Shown: positions 36,795-47,993 of the stretch, one piece after another
Position numbering within the stretch: the stretch's first letter is position 1
Layout of the letters: each line of letters starts with the position of its first letter
Origin: Ricinus communis
Taxonomy: Eukaryota > Streptophyta > Magnoliopsida > Malpighiales > Euphorbiaceae
Assembly: GCF_019578655.1 (NCBI RefSeq)
Contig: NC_063258.1
Coordinates: 7,175,283-7,239,282, forward strand
DNA: 64,000 nt
Direction of reading: 5' to 3'
Notes under the pieces: generated by a model
Databases searched by the model: none
What the model was told of the DNA's origin: nothing
Seen by the model: the letters and a program-made list of their open reading frames with translations, nothing else
Translations under genes and position numbers: made by a program

Positions 36795-39700
36795 TTTATG
36801 AGTGAGAAAACAACCCCTTAAATAGGTTAAATTTATAATATGAGAATACAACTCCGTAAAAGTAGTATATTTGTCAATATAAGATAATAACCCCATAAAA
36901 CTGTATTTATGAATTTGTGAAAACAACCTCGTAAAAATAGTGTAGTTGCAAGTCTAAGAAAACAGCCTCGTATAACGGGTATATTTTTTAATATAAGAAA
37001 ACAACCTCATCAACGGGGTAAATTTTTAATATGAGAAAACAACCTCGTAATACGGGGATACTTATAAATCGGAGAAAATAACCCCGTAATTTTGGTATAT
37101 TTGTGAGTATGAGAAAACAACCCCTTAAATGGGTTAATTTTATAATATGAGAATGCAACTCCGTAAAAGTAGTATATTTGTCAATATAAGATAATAACCC
37201 CATAAAACTGTATTTATGAATTTGAGAAAACAACCCCGTAAAAGTAGTGTAATTGCAAGTCTAAGAAAACAACCTCGTATAACGGGTATATTTTTTAATA
37301 TGAGAAAACAGACTCGTCGAAGGGGTAAATTTTTAAAATGAGAAAATAACCCCGTCAGAGGGATATATTAATAAATATTAGAGACCAACCCCGTAAACGG
37401 GGATATTTATCAATCAGAGAAAATAACCCCGTAATTTTGTTATATTTGTGAGTATGAGAAAACAACCTCTTAAATGGGTTAATTTTATAATATGAGAAAA
37501 CAACCCCAGAAAACGGGTATATTTGTCAATATAAAAAATAACCCCGTAAAACATGTATATTTATGAATTTAAGAAAACAACCCCATAATAGTGCTAATAA
37601 TTTAATATGAGAAAACAACCCCGTAAGAGGGGTATATTTATAAATATTTGAAAACAACACTGTAATACGTGGATATTTATCAATCAGAGAAAATAACCCC
37701 GTAGTTTTGGTAGATTTGTGAGTTTGGGAAAATAACCCCTTAAATGGGTTAATTTTATAATATGAGAAAACAACCGAGTAAAACGGTATATTTGTCAATA
37801 TAAGAAAATAATCTCGTAAAACGTGTATATTTATGAATCTGAGAAAATAAAGCCGTAAAAGTAGTGTAATTGAGGTTCTAAGAAAACAGCCTCGTAGAAT
37901 GGGTAAATTTTTTAATACGAGAAAACAGCCTCGTAGAAGGGGAAAATTTTGTAATATATGAAAACAACCAAGTAATATAGGGATATTTATGTATATGAGA
38001 AAATAATCTCGTAATTGTGGTATTTTTGTGAGTATGAACCCCTTAAATGGGTTAATTTTATAATATGAAAAAACAACCCTGTAAAAGGGGTATATTTGTC
38101 AACATAAGAAACTCATCCTGTAAAACGTGTATATTTATGAATTTGAGAAAACAATCCCATAATAGTGCTAATAATTTAATATGAGAAAACAACCCCGTAA
38201 AAGTGGTATATTTATCAATATAAGAAATTAACCCTGTAGAACGTGTATGTTTATGAATGTGAGAAAACAACCCCGTAAAACTAGTGTAATTGCGAGTCTG
38301 AGAAAACAGCCTTGTAGAACGGATAAATTTTTTAATATGAGAAAACAGCCTCGTAGAATGGGTTAATTTTTTAATATGTGGAAATAACCCCGTCATACGG
38401 GGATATTTATGAATCTGAGGAAATAATCCCATAATTGCAGTATATTTTTTAGTATGAGAAAGTAACCCCTTAAATGGGTTTTTTTTTTATAATATGAGAA
38501 AACAAATACGTAAAAGGGGTATATTTATCAATATAAAAAAATAACCCCGTAAAACTTGTATAGTTATGAATTTAAGAAAACAATCCCATAATAGTACTAA
38601 TAATCTAATATGAAAAAACGACCCCATAAAAGTAGTATATTTATCAATATAAGAAAATAATATTGTAAAACGTGTATATTTATGAATCTGAAAAAATAAC
38701 CTCATAATACGGGGATATTTATCAATTGGAGAAAATAACTTCGTAATTTTGGTATATTTGTGAGTATGAGAAAACAACCATTTAAATGGGTTGATTTTAT
38801 AATATGAGAAAATAGCCCCTTAAAAGGGGTATATTTGTCCATATAAGAAATAATCTCGTAAAACGTGTATATTTATGAATTTGAGAAAACAACCCCATAA
38901 TAGTTCTAATAATCTAATATGAGAAAACGATCCCGTAAAATTGATATATTTATCAATATAAGAAAATAACTCCGTAGAACGTGTATATTTATGAATCTGA
39001 TAAAACAACCCCGTAAAAATAGTGTAATTGAGAGTCTGAGAAAATAGCCTAGTCGAAAGGGTAAATTTACTAATATGAGAAAACAGCCCTGTAAGAGATG
39101 TATATTTATAAATATTACAAAACAACCCCGTAATACGGGGATAATTATCAACCGGAGAAAATAATCTTGTAATTTTGGTATATTTATGAGTATGAGAAAA
39201 CAACTCCCTAAATGGGTTAATTTTATAATATGAGAAAACAACTCCGTAAAACCGTATATTTGTCAATATAAGAAAATAACCATGTAAAAGGTATATATTG
39301 ATGAATCTGACAAAACAACCACATAATAGTGCTAATAATTTAATATGGAAAAATAAACCCGTAAAAGTGGTATATTTATCAATATAAGAAAATAACCCCG
39401 TAAAACGTGTATATTTATGAATCTGAGAAAACAATCCCATAAAAGTAGTGTAATTGCGAGTCTATGAAAATAGCCTCGTAGAACGGGTAATTTTTTTAAT
39501 ATAAGAAAACAACCTAGTATAAGGGGTAAATTTTTTAATATATGAAAACAACCCATTAATACGGGGATATTTACAAATCTGAGGAAATAACCCCGTAATT
39601 GTGGTATATTTATGAGTTTGAGAAAACAATCCATTAAATGGGTTATTCTATAATATGATAAAACAATCTCGTAAAAGGGGTATATTTATCTATATAAGAA

Positions 39701-41303
39701 AATAATTCTATAAAATTTGTATATTTATGAATTTGAGAAAACAACCACATAATAATGCTTATAATTTAATATGAGAAAACAATCCCATAAAACTGGTATA
39801 TTTATCAATATAAAAAAACCCCCGTAAAACATGTACGTTTATGAATCTAAGAAAATAACCCCGTAAAAGTAGTGTAATTGCGAGTCTGAGAAAACAGCCT
39901 CATATAAGAGGTAAATTTCTTAATTGAGAAAACAAACCCATAGTACGAGGATATTTATCAATCATATAAAATAACCCATAATTTTGGGATATTTGTGAGT
40001 ATGAGAAAACAACCACTTCAATGGGTTAATTTTATAATTTGAGAAAACAACCCCGTAAAAGTAGTGTAATTGCAAGTCTGAGAAAACAGCCTCGTAGAAG
40101 GAGTAAATTTTTTAGTATAAAAAAACAGCCTCGGAGAAGGGGTAAATTTTTTAATATGAGAAAACGACCTCGTAATGCGGGGATATTTAATAATCGCAGA
40201 AAATAACCCCGTAATTTTGGTATATTTGTGAGTATGAGAAAACAACCCCTTAAATAGGTTAATTTTATAATATTAGAAAATAACCCCGTAAAAGGGGTAT
40301 TTGTCAATATAAGAAAATAACCCCGTAAAAGTGGAATATTTATCTATATAAGAAAATAACCACGTAAAACGTGTATATTTATGAATATGAGAAAACAACC
40401 CCGTAAAAGTAGTGTAATTGCGAATATGAGAAAATAGCCTCGTAGAAGGGGTAAATTTTTTAATATGAGAGAACAACCTCGTAGAAGGGGTAAATTTTCT
40501 AATATGAGAAAACAACCCCGTAATACGGGGATATTTATCAATCGTACAAACTAACCCCGTAATTTTGGTATATTTGTTAGTATGAGAAAATAACCCCTTA
40601 AACGGGTTAATTTTATAATATGAGAAAACAACCCCGTAAAAGGGGTATATTTGTCAATATAAGAAAATAATCCCATAAAACGTGTATATTTATGAATTTG
40701 AGAAAATAACCCCATAATAGTCCTAATAATTTAATATGAGAAAAGGATCCTGTAAAAGTGGTCTATTTATCAATATAAGAAAGTATCACCATATAACGTG
40801 TACATTTTTTAATTTGAGAAAATAATCCCGTAAAAGTAGTGTAATTGCGAGTCTGAGAAAATAGCCTCGTAGAAGTGGCAAATTTTTTAATATGAAGAAA
40901 CAGCCTCGTAGATGTTGTAAGCTTTTTAATATGAGAAAACAACCCCGTAGTACGATGATATTTATCAATCGAAGAAAATAACTTCGTAATTTTGGTATAT
41001 TTGTGAGTATGAGAAAACAAGCCCTTAAATGAGTTAGTTTTATAATATGAGCAAACACCCCCTTAAGAGGGGTATATTTGTCGATATAAAAAAATAACAC
41101 CGTATGACGTGTATATTTAGAATTTGAAAAAACAATTCTATAATAGTGCTAATAATTTAATATGAGAAAATGACCCCGTAAAAGTGGTATATTTCTCAAA
41201 ATAAGGAAATAACGTCATAAAACTTGTATATTTATTAATCTGAGAAAAAAATTTCTGTAAATGTAGTGTAATTGCGAGTCTAAGAGAATAGCCTCGTAGA
41301 ACG
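36795..41303 (-). repeat. Satellite array, segment 7 (- orientation)
   Basis: Units follow the 310 to 430-bp order. A recent local duplication is visible: the variant AAGATAATAACCCCATAAAA occurs at 36881 and at 37188, 307 bp apart, and both copies share other private variants. The right end lies in a TAGAACG unit cut by the family 2 solo LTR. Confidence 0.92.
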
Positions 41304-42830
41304 TGTAACACCTGCATTTACTCATCATCCATGTTATGTGCATTTACATTTAATCATTGGGCATATGATGGTATATCAATAATATTTTTATTTTATGAGA
41401 ACATATATATATTAATTATAAGTAGAGAATAAGAAGCATGATATTAGATTATTAATTTAGATAAGTTGATTAAGTACTTGGGTTATGTGTATTAAGCCTT
41501 AAGACTTAATTGAACCAATAGTTGAAGGTTGGGTAAATAGATTGGACTTAAAAGAACCATGAGCAAGCTCATTTTACCTCTTCATTTCTCTAAAATTCGT
41601 ACATGGCCAAAAACACAAAATTTGGAATAAGAGAGAGGAGTGGAATACCTAGAAAAACTTAAGATTAAGATAGGATTTTACCAATTATTAAAGGAGCCAA
41701 GCTAAAGCTAAAGGATTTAAGCATATTAGCAACCCAAAAGCTGAAATTGGTGAGTTGTTACTTGAGTGTTATTAATTTGTCATTAGGGTTCTTGATTACA
41801 AATTGGAAAAACTTCAATTGATGCTCTCATTGATTAATTAAAGGTCTGATTATCATGAATTAGTAGAGTATTGAATGATTGCATAGAGATTAAGCTTGAT
41901 TTAAGTTTAAGTATGTCAAGATAGAAAACTGTCAAAATTCCAGCAACCTTGATATTCTGTATTTTAGGCATAACATGGGCTATATAAGTCCAAATTAATC
42001 TTAATTGGTGTCTATGGAAATTTTGAAGAGTCCTCTATAACTTTGTAGTTTTGTAATTTTGCTATTTTTGCCGTTTTGGTTGCTTAAATTGAGCAAACAG
42101 ATTTCTGCTCGGGTACAACTAGCTGTATGACCCTTGCTCAGTAATTTGAAGATAATTAAATCTATAGAAGTCGAAATTGAGTAATTCTTCTTGGAGGTGA
42201 AACTAGACGCATAAACGGATATGCCTATTTAACACGAGATTTTTTTATTAAGCCAATTTTTCCCAGCAATAAATATACCTTGGTACTAAATTCTGTCTAG
42301 AAAACAGAGATGTTGGAGATTAGTTTTATACAATTTATTTGATGTTAATTTGAGTTAAATTGGTATTTAACTAGATAGAAAATATTTTTTATGATATTAA
42401 AACAATAATTGAGAGTCTTAGAGGAAGAGTTAGACCTATGAATTAGAGAGGGTATGATCTTGTAATGCATTAGAACTAGCATTTACATGAATATTTAGAA
42501 TATGCATGAAATGTGAATTGATGAATGTGTTGACAGGTACTCAAAGGCCTGGAAAGGAAGTTGTCGAGAAAGGAGGTTCTTATATGCTGAAGGAATAAGT
42601 GTATTTTGAGTAAGTAAATAGTTAATATTTGCTATGTTCATATATTTAATCAAATGTTTCGCGAATGGTTGCGTTTGCTTAATATTATTTATGTTTGAAT
42701 GAATAAGATGGAAATGATTAGTGTTGAGTGGAACAATTGTTATTGCTTGAATATGATATAAGTGAAATGATTGAATTGTGATGTTAAGTGCATATGTGCA
42801 TGTTAATGGTGGATTCCCCTGTGAAAAAAA

Positions 42831-42850
42831 AAAATATATATATATATATA
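42831..42850. repeat. Poly-A and (TA)n tract in the solo LTR
   Basis: A run of A is followed by alternating TA, about 30 bp before the LTR TATA box. The same tract occurs at the matching position in the other family 2 LTRs (about 56325-56345). Confidence 0.75.
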
Positions 42851-42880
42851 AAGCCTTGGGAGGCTAAAGCCTAGAGAGGC

Positions 42881-42888
42881 TATAAAAG
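42881..42888 (+). promoter_or_regulatory. LTR promoter TATA box (solo LTR)
   Basis: TATAAAAG follows a small GC-containing hairpin region (AGCCTTGGGAGGCT). It is conserved in the two other family 2 LTRs, at 56287-56294 and 63399-63406 on the - strand. It would start the genomic RNA in the + direction. Confidence 0.6.
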
Positions 42889-43481
42889 TGTATAATGTGA
42901 GGATGAGGCGGAGCAGCACATTAAAGGGGATCCACAAGCCGTGAGAACTAACCATAATTGTTGAATTGTATTTCTTCTATGATGGTTGTAATGAATTGAG
43001 TAGAATGGTATGAATTTATACCTAAACTATGAATCATGGTAAGTTATGTGATTGGATGGAAATTATATGAAGTGTATGTGATATAGATTATGTTGATTAT
43101 TTATTTACTTAGCTGGAGGCTCACCCCTCTCCAAAATTTTTCTTTTCAGGTTTGTAAATAGTAGTGCATCCGTTGGTTGTATCCGAAGTCTAGCTTTTAG
43201 CAGTTCTGTCAGGTTGGGCCACTTTTGTGGAGTCTCCTTCTGATGCATTTTGTATGCAGTTATGTGATATATATGGAAGTATGCCTTATAAGGCATAAGA
43301 AGATGTTTTGATTACTTGTTAAATGATGTTTAAGTATAATCATATGTTTATATGTTAATAACCTTGTGTCTTGATTCTTAACAACCTGCATATTGACCTA
43401 TCTACATGTAGTATATATTCTACGACACTTGTATACTTTCTGGCTAATGTCTACTGGTTAGCATGTAATGGGGGTGTGACA

Positions 43482-45492
43482 AAACGGGTAAATTTTATAA
43501 AATGAGAAAACAGCCTCGTAGAAGGAGTAAATTTTTTAATATGAGAAAACAACATCATAAGGGCGGTATATTTATAAATATTAGAAAATAACCCCGTCAT
43601 ACGAGAATATTTATCAATCGGAGAAAATAACCCTATAATTTTATTATATTTATGAGTATGACAAAACAATCCCTTAAATGGATTAATTTTATAATATGAG
43701 AAAACAACCTCGTAAAAGGGGTATATTTGTCAATATAAGAAAGTAACCCCGTAAAACATGTATATTTATGAATTTCAGAAAACAACACCATAATGATGCT
43801 AATAATTTAGTATGAGAAGATCACCCCATAAAAGTAGTATATTTATCAACATAAGAAAATAACCCCGTATAACGTGTATATTTATGAATCTGAGAAAACA
43901 ACCCCGTAAAAGTAGTGTAATTGCGAGTTTGAGAAAACAGCCTCGTAGAAGGAGTAAATTTTTTAATATGAGAAAACAGCATCGTAGAAGGGGTTTTAAT
44001 ATGAGAAAATAACCCCGAAATACGGAGATATTTATCAATCACAGAAAATAACCTCGTAATTTTGGTATATTTGTGTGTATGAGAAAACCCCTTAAATAGG
44101 TTAATTTCATAATATGAGAAAACAACCCCCTAAACGGTGTATATTTGTCAATATAAGAAAATAAGCTCGTAAAAGTGGGATATTTATCAATATAAGAAAA
44201 TAAACCCGTAATACGTGTATATTTATGAATATGAGAAAACAACCCCGTAAAAGTAGTGTAATTGCGAGTCTGAGAAAACAACCTCATAGGAGTAAATTTT
44301 TTAATATGAGAAAACAACCCCGTCACACGGGGATATTTATCAATCAGAGACAATAACTCCGTAATTTTAGTATATTTATGAATATGAGAAAACAACCCCT
44401 TAAATGGATTAATTTTATAATGTGAGAAAACAACCCCTTAAAAGGGGTATATTTGTCCATATAAGAAAATAACCCTGTAAAACGTATATATTTATAAATT
44501 TGAAAAATCAACGCCAGAATAGTGCTAATAATTTAATATGAGAAAATGACCTCATAAAAGTGACATATTTCTTAATATAAGAAAAATAACCCCGTAAAAC
44601 CTGTATATTTATGAATCTGAGAAAACAACCCCTTAAAAGTAGTATAATTGCGAGTCTGGAAAAACAGCCTCGTAGAAGGGGTAAATTTTTTAATATGAGA
44701 AAACAACCCTGTAATACGGGAATATTTATCAATCGTAGAAAATAACCCCGTAATTTTGGTATATTTGTGAGTATGAGAGAACAATCCCTTAAATAGGTTA
44801 ATTTTATAATATGAGAAAATAATCCCGTAAAAGGGATATACTTGTCAATATAAGTAAACAAGCCCGTAAAACGTGTAAATTTATAAATTTGAGAAAACAA
44901 CTCCCTAAGTGCTAATAATTTAATATGAGAAGATGACCCCGTAAAAGTAGTGTAATTGCTTGTCTAAGAAAACGGCCTCGTAGAACAGGTAAATTTTTTA
45001 ATATGAGAAAACAGCCTCGTAGAAGGGGTAAATATTTTAATATGTGAAAATCACCCCGTAATATGAGGATATTTATGAATCTGAGGAAATAACCCCGTAA
45101 TTGTGGTATATTTGTGAGTATGAGAAAACAACCGCTTAAATGGGTTATTTTATAATATGAGCAGACACACGCTTAAAAGGGGTATATTTATCGATATAAG
45201 AAAATAACCCAGTAAAACGTGTATATTTATAAATTTGAGAAAAACAGCCCCATAATAGTGCTAATAATTTAATATGAAAAAACGACCCTGTAATAAAAAT
45301 GTTTATATTTATGAATCTGAAAAGACAACCCCGTAAAAGTAGTGTAATTGCGAGTCTGAGAAAACAGCTTTGTAAAAGGGGTAAATTTTTTAATATGAGA
45401 AAACAACCTTGTAGAGGGGGTAAATTTTCTAATATGAGAAAACAACCCCGTAATACGGGGATATTTATCAATCGTAGAAAATAACCCCGGAA
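43482..45492 (-). repeat. Satellite array, segment 8 (- orientation)
   Basis: The array continues the unit interrupted by the solo LTR (AAACGGGTAAATTTTAT). Units keep the usual order, and the segment ends in AACCCCGG where a truncated LTR begins. Confidence 0.92.
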
Positions 45493-47993
45493 TTCCCGTA
45501 GGCAAGACCCGAATTTATATAAAATTACAACTGATAAGTCTAAAATTTCTACTGTGGAGAATCTAAAATTTTACAAGTCAAACATACCAAAATTAATTAC
45601 ATCAATCCGATGATGAAGGAGTCGGATTGATAGATAAGAACTGCGGGAAGACTAACAATCACCTGAAAAATAGTGAAATTGAGACTGTCAGTCTCGAGAG
45701 TGAGTTAAAATCATATATCCCAAAAATGAATAGAAACATTTCAATAAAATATTTACTTAATTTAAAAATAAAAATACATGTCATGGCAAAAATAAAATAA
45801 AATAAATTTTTATTTCATACCACGGGACAGAGTATCTCAGCAGAATCCTAAACCCAACACTAACATCTCGACTCTCTCATTTTAACAGAACTGGCGCTCA
45901 GAGAGCGAAGCTCGACCAGGGTCCTTAACTCCAGTCCCGTCACTTAATTATCACTATCAGTCTTAGCCTTTCGGCTCTCTTACTCCAATAAGATCAAGGC
46001 CCAGAGCGAAGCTCGTGGTCCTTAAGTTCAGTCTGGTCACTTAGGTTTTCAAATAAGTCGGCGCCTAGAGAGCAATGCTCGACCAGGGACCTTTACTCTA
46101 GCAAACTCACTCTACTCAGCCCAAAGAGCAATGCTCGACCAGGGCAAGTCCTAAATTTACCTTTTAAAATCTACCATATTTTACTATCTGACTCAGATTC
46201 CTACCGGTGCGCACACGGTCTTGATGCAACTTATCAAATAGCATGTTCTACAGCCGTCTCATCCCGAGTCAACACGAAAACAGAAAACCATAATGCAGTA
46301 AATGAAACATATATGAATAGTGATTAAATCAATAATTAAAATATTAAATTATTTAATCAGAACTATCACGTAAAAATCTTAGCATGACAGGTGAACAGAT
46401 ATATGACTTTAACTCAAAGTTTTGACGACCTCCTAGCTCTGCTCCAATGCCTCGAGTGGAGCGAGCCGAACTGACGAATTATCTAATTATGGAAAATAAT
46501 TTAATCAATAACATTGAAACATTTGACAATTAACCTAAGTCTAGACTCCTAGGACTGAGTGTCTAAGAATCTCGACTTGGAAGAATCGAAAATTCGTGAA
46601 CCTCCCTAAATTACTGACATTTGCATACCAGAAACGGGTCCAGACAAAACATTTCAAACTTCCAACCATTTATTATTTTAACGGGAGTCGGGTCACCAAG
46701 ACTTCATTATTTTCCCGACTCCGCCACACATCACAAATCACGACTAATGGCAGACACTCGGACAATTAATTACTTTAACTCACAATATTTTTCTAATGCT
46801 CAACATAATTCAATAAACACATAAATTTACCAATGAATTCTAAAATCAACGGGCCAGAGAATTACCAAGACGCTTGATCGCTCGGTCGACTCGCCTCCAG
46901 CTGCTGGAGTCCGATCGACTATCCGAACGCACCAACGGACTCGAAACGATGCGCTGATGACGATCCTAGCTTCTGATCTTCTGATTTGAGCCCCGATCAT
47001 CCAGAGAGATTTACGGACAATCTCGGCTGTCAATTTTCAAATAGAGTCCGTTCGCCACGAAACTGGTGCCATTAGAAAGCTTGAGCTGAGGGGAGTCCGG
47101 ATATGTCCGCAGCCAAAGCTCGCCGGAAAAGCCAGAAAATGTGGCTGCCCATACCTCACCGGAACTCCTTCCTCCGGCCACCAAAGCCGATGCTACTACT
47201 CCCAAAAGGAAGCTCTCAACTCATCGGTCATTTCAAGATCGGCCACCGAACTATTTTTTCTTTTTCTTTTCTTACCTATAGGCATTTAGTCCCTAGACTT
47301 CTCTTCTTTACTATTTAGTCCCTCAACTTTTTTAATTACAACAATTTCGTCCTGCAAAATTTTCGATTAACCCTTAAACTTTTTTTTAGCTTTTCAATTA
47401 AGCCCTTAACTATTTAATTTGGGCCCAAACAGAATTATTGAAAATATATAATTACTTATTTACCCATGCTTTTAAATGTAAAATTACCAAAAAGCCCTTG
47501 CCAACATATTTAATTAAAAAATACCAAACATACAAATTTTTATTAAAACGCCATATTAATAAAATTATATTTTTAATCCTTATTCCAAAATAAATTTTAA
47601 ATTTAATCCTAATATAATTAATTTAAAATCAATTTGCTAAATATTTTCCAATTAAAATTAATACCATTAGCTAATTAAAATGTCATTTCCCTAATAATTC
47701 TTTTATAAAATATCCTTTACTAATTCTTTCATAACTTTCAATATAGAAATTAATCTATATATTCATATCGAAAAAAATTGAATGACTAATTTAAAGAATT
47801 TACTTAATTAATTTCTTAGAAAAAATCAAACAAATTAGATATACAAAGTAACTCCCTTTCTAGCATTAAAATTCTATTTAAATAATTCCAATTAAATCAA
47901 ATAAAATAATAAAGTAAAATTAATTTAAATAAAAACTAATTTATTAATTATTACTAATATTATTATTATTAAAGTAAAATTCTGGATATTATA
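45493..47993 (-). mobile_element. Family 1 LTR copy D, one end missing (about 2.5 kb)
   Basis: The TGTCACGACC end and about 180 bp next to it are missing. The sequence starts at AATTCCCGTAGGCAAGACC, which matches the interior of copy B near 28030. The other end is GGATATTATA, one base off the usual TTACA. Subrepeats with palindromes lie at about 45885-46145, and the CpG-rich block at about 46860-47230 is shorter than in copy 1. The AATTTGGGCC line is present at about 47420. With one end lost, no target-site duplication can be tested. Confidence 0.75.
45885..46145. repeat. LTR subrepeats with palindromes, copy D
   Basis: Four blocks are present, with cores GAGCGAAGCTC (first at 45903-45913), GAGCGAAGCTC, GAGCAATGCTC and GAGCAATGCTC. 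Most are followed by GACCAGGG. Confidence 0.65.

Larger units (their letters stand above)
41304..43481 (+). mobile_element. Solo LTR of a Tekay/Del-like element (family 2), + strand, 2178 bp
   Basis: It starts TGTAACACCTGCATTTAC and ends GGGGGTGTGACA. It matches, on the opposite strand, the LTRs of the element at 55657-64000 over most of its length. The flanks GAACG (41299-41303) and AAACG (43482-43486) form a target-site duplication with one mismatch. No internal region is present, so it arose by LTR-LTR recombination. Compared with the LTR at 55657-57965 it lacks a segment of about 115 bp (counterpart about 57605-57720) and a 36-bp tandem duplication, so it belongs to another lineage of the family. 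A TATA box is at 42881-42888. Confidence 0.9.

Noticed and set aside
38820..39440. A 206-codon open frame that looks like a 13-residue repeat protein
   Set aside because: It is a read-through of 39-bp satellite units. The frame has no conserved start, shifts at 38-bp units, and similar frames occur everywhere in the array.
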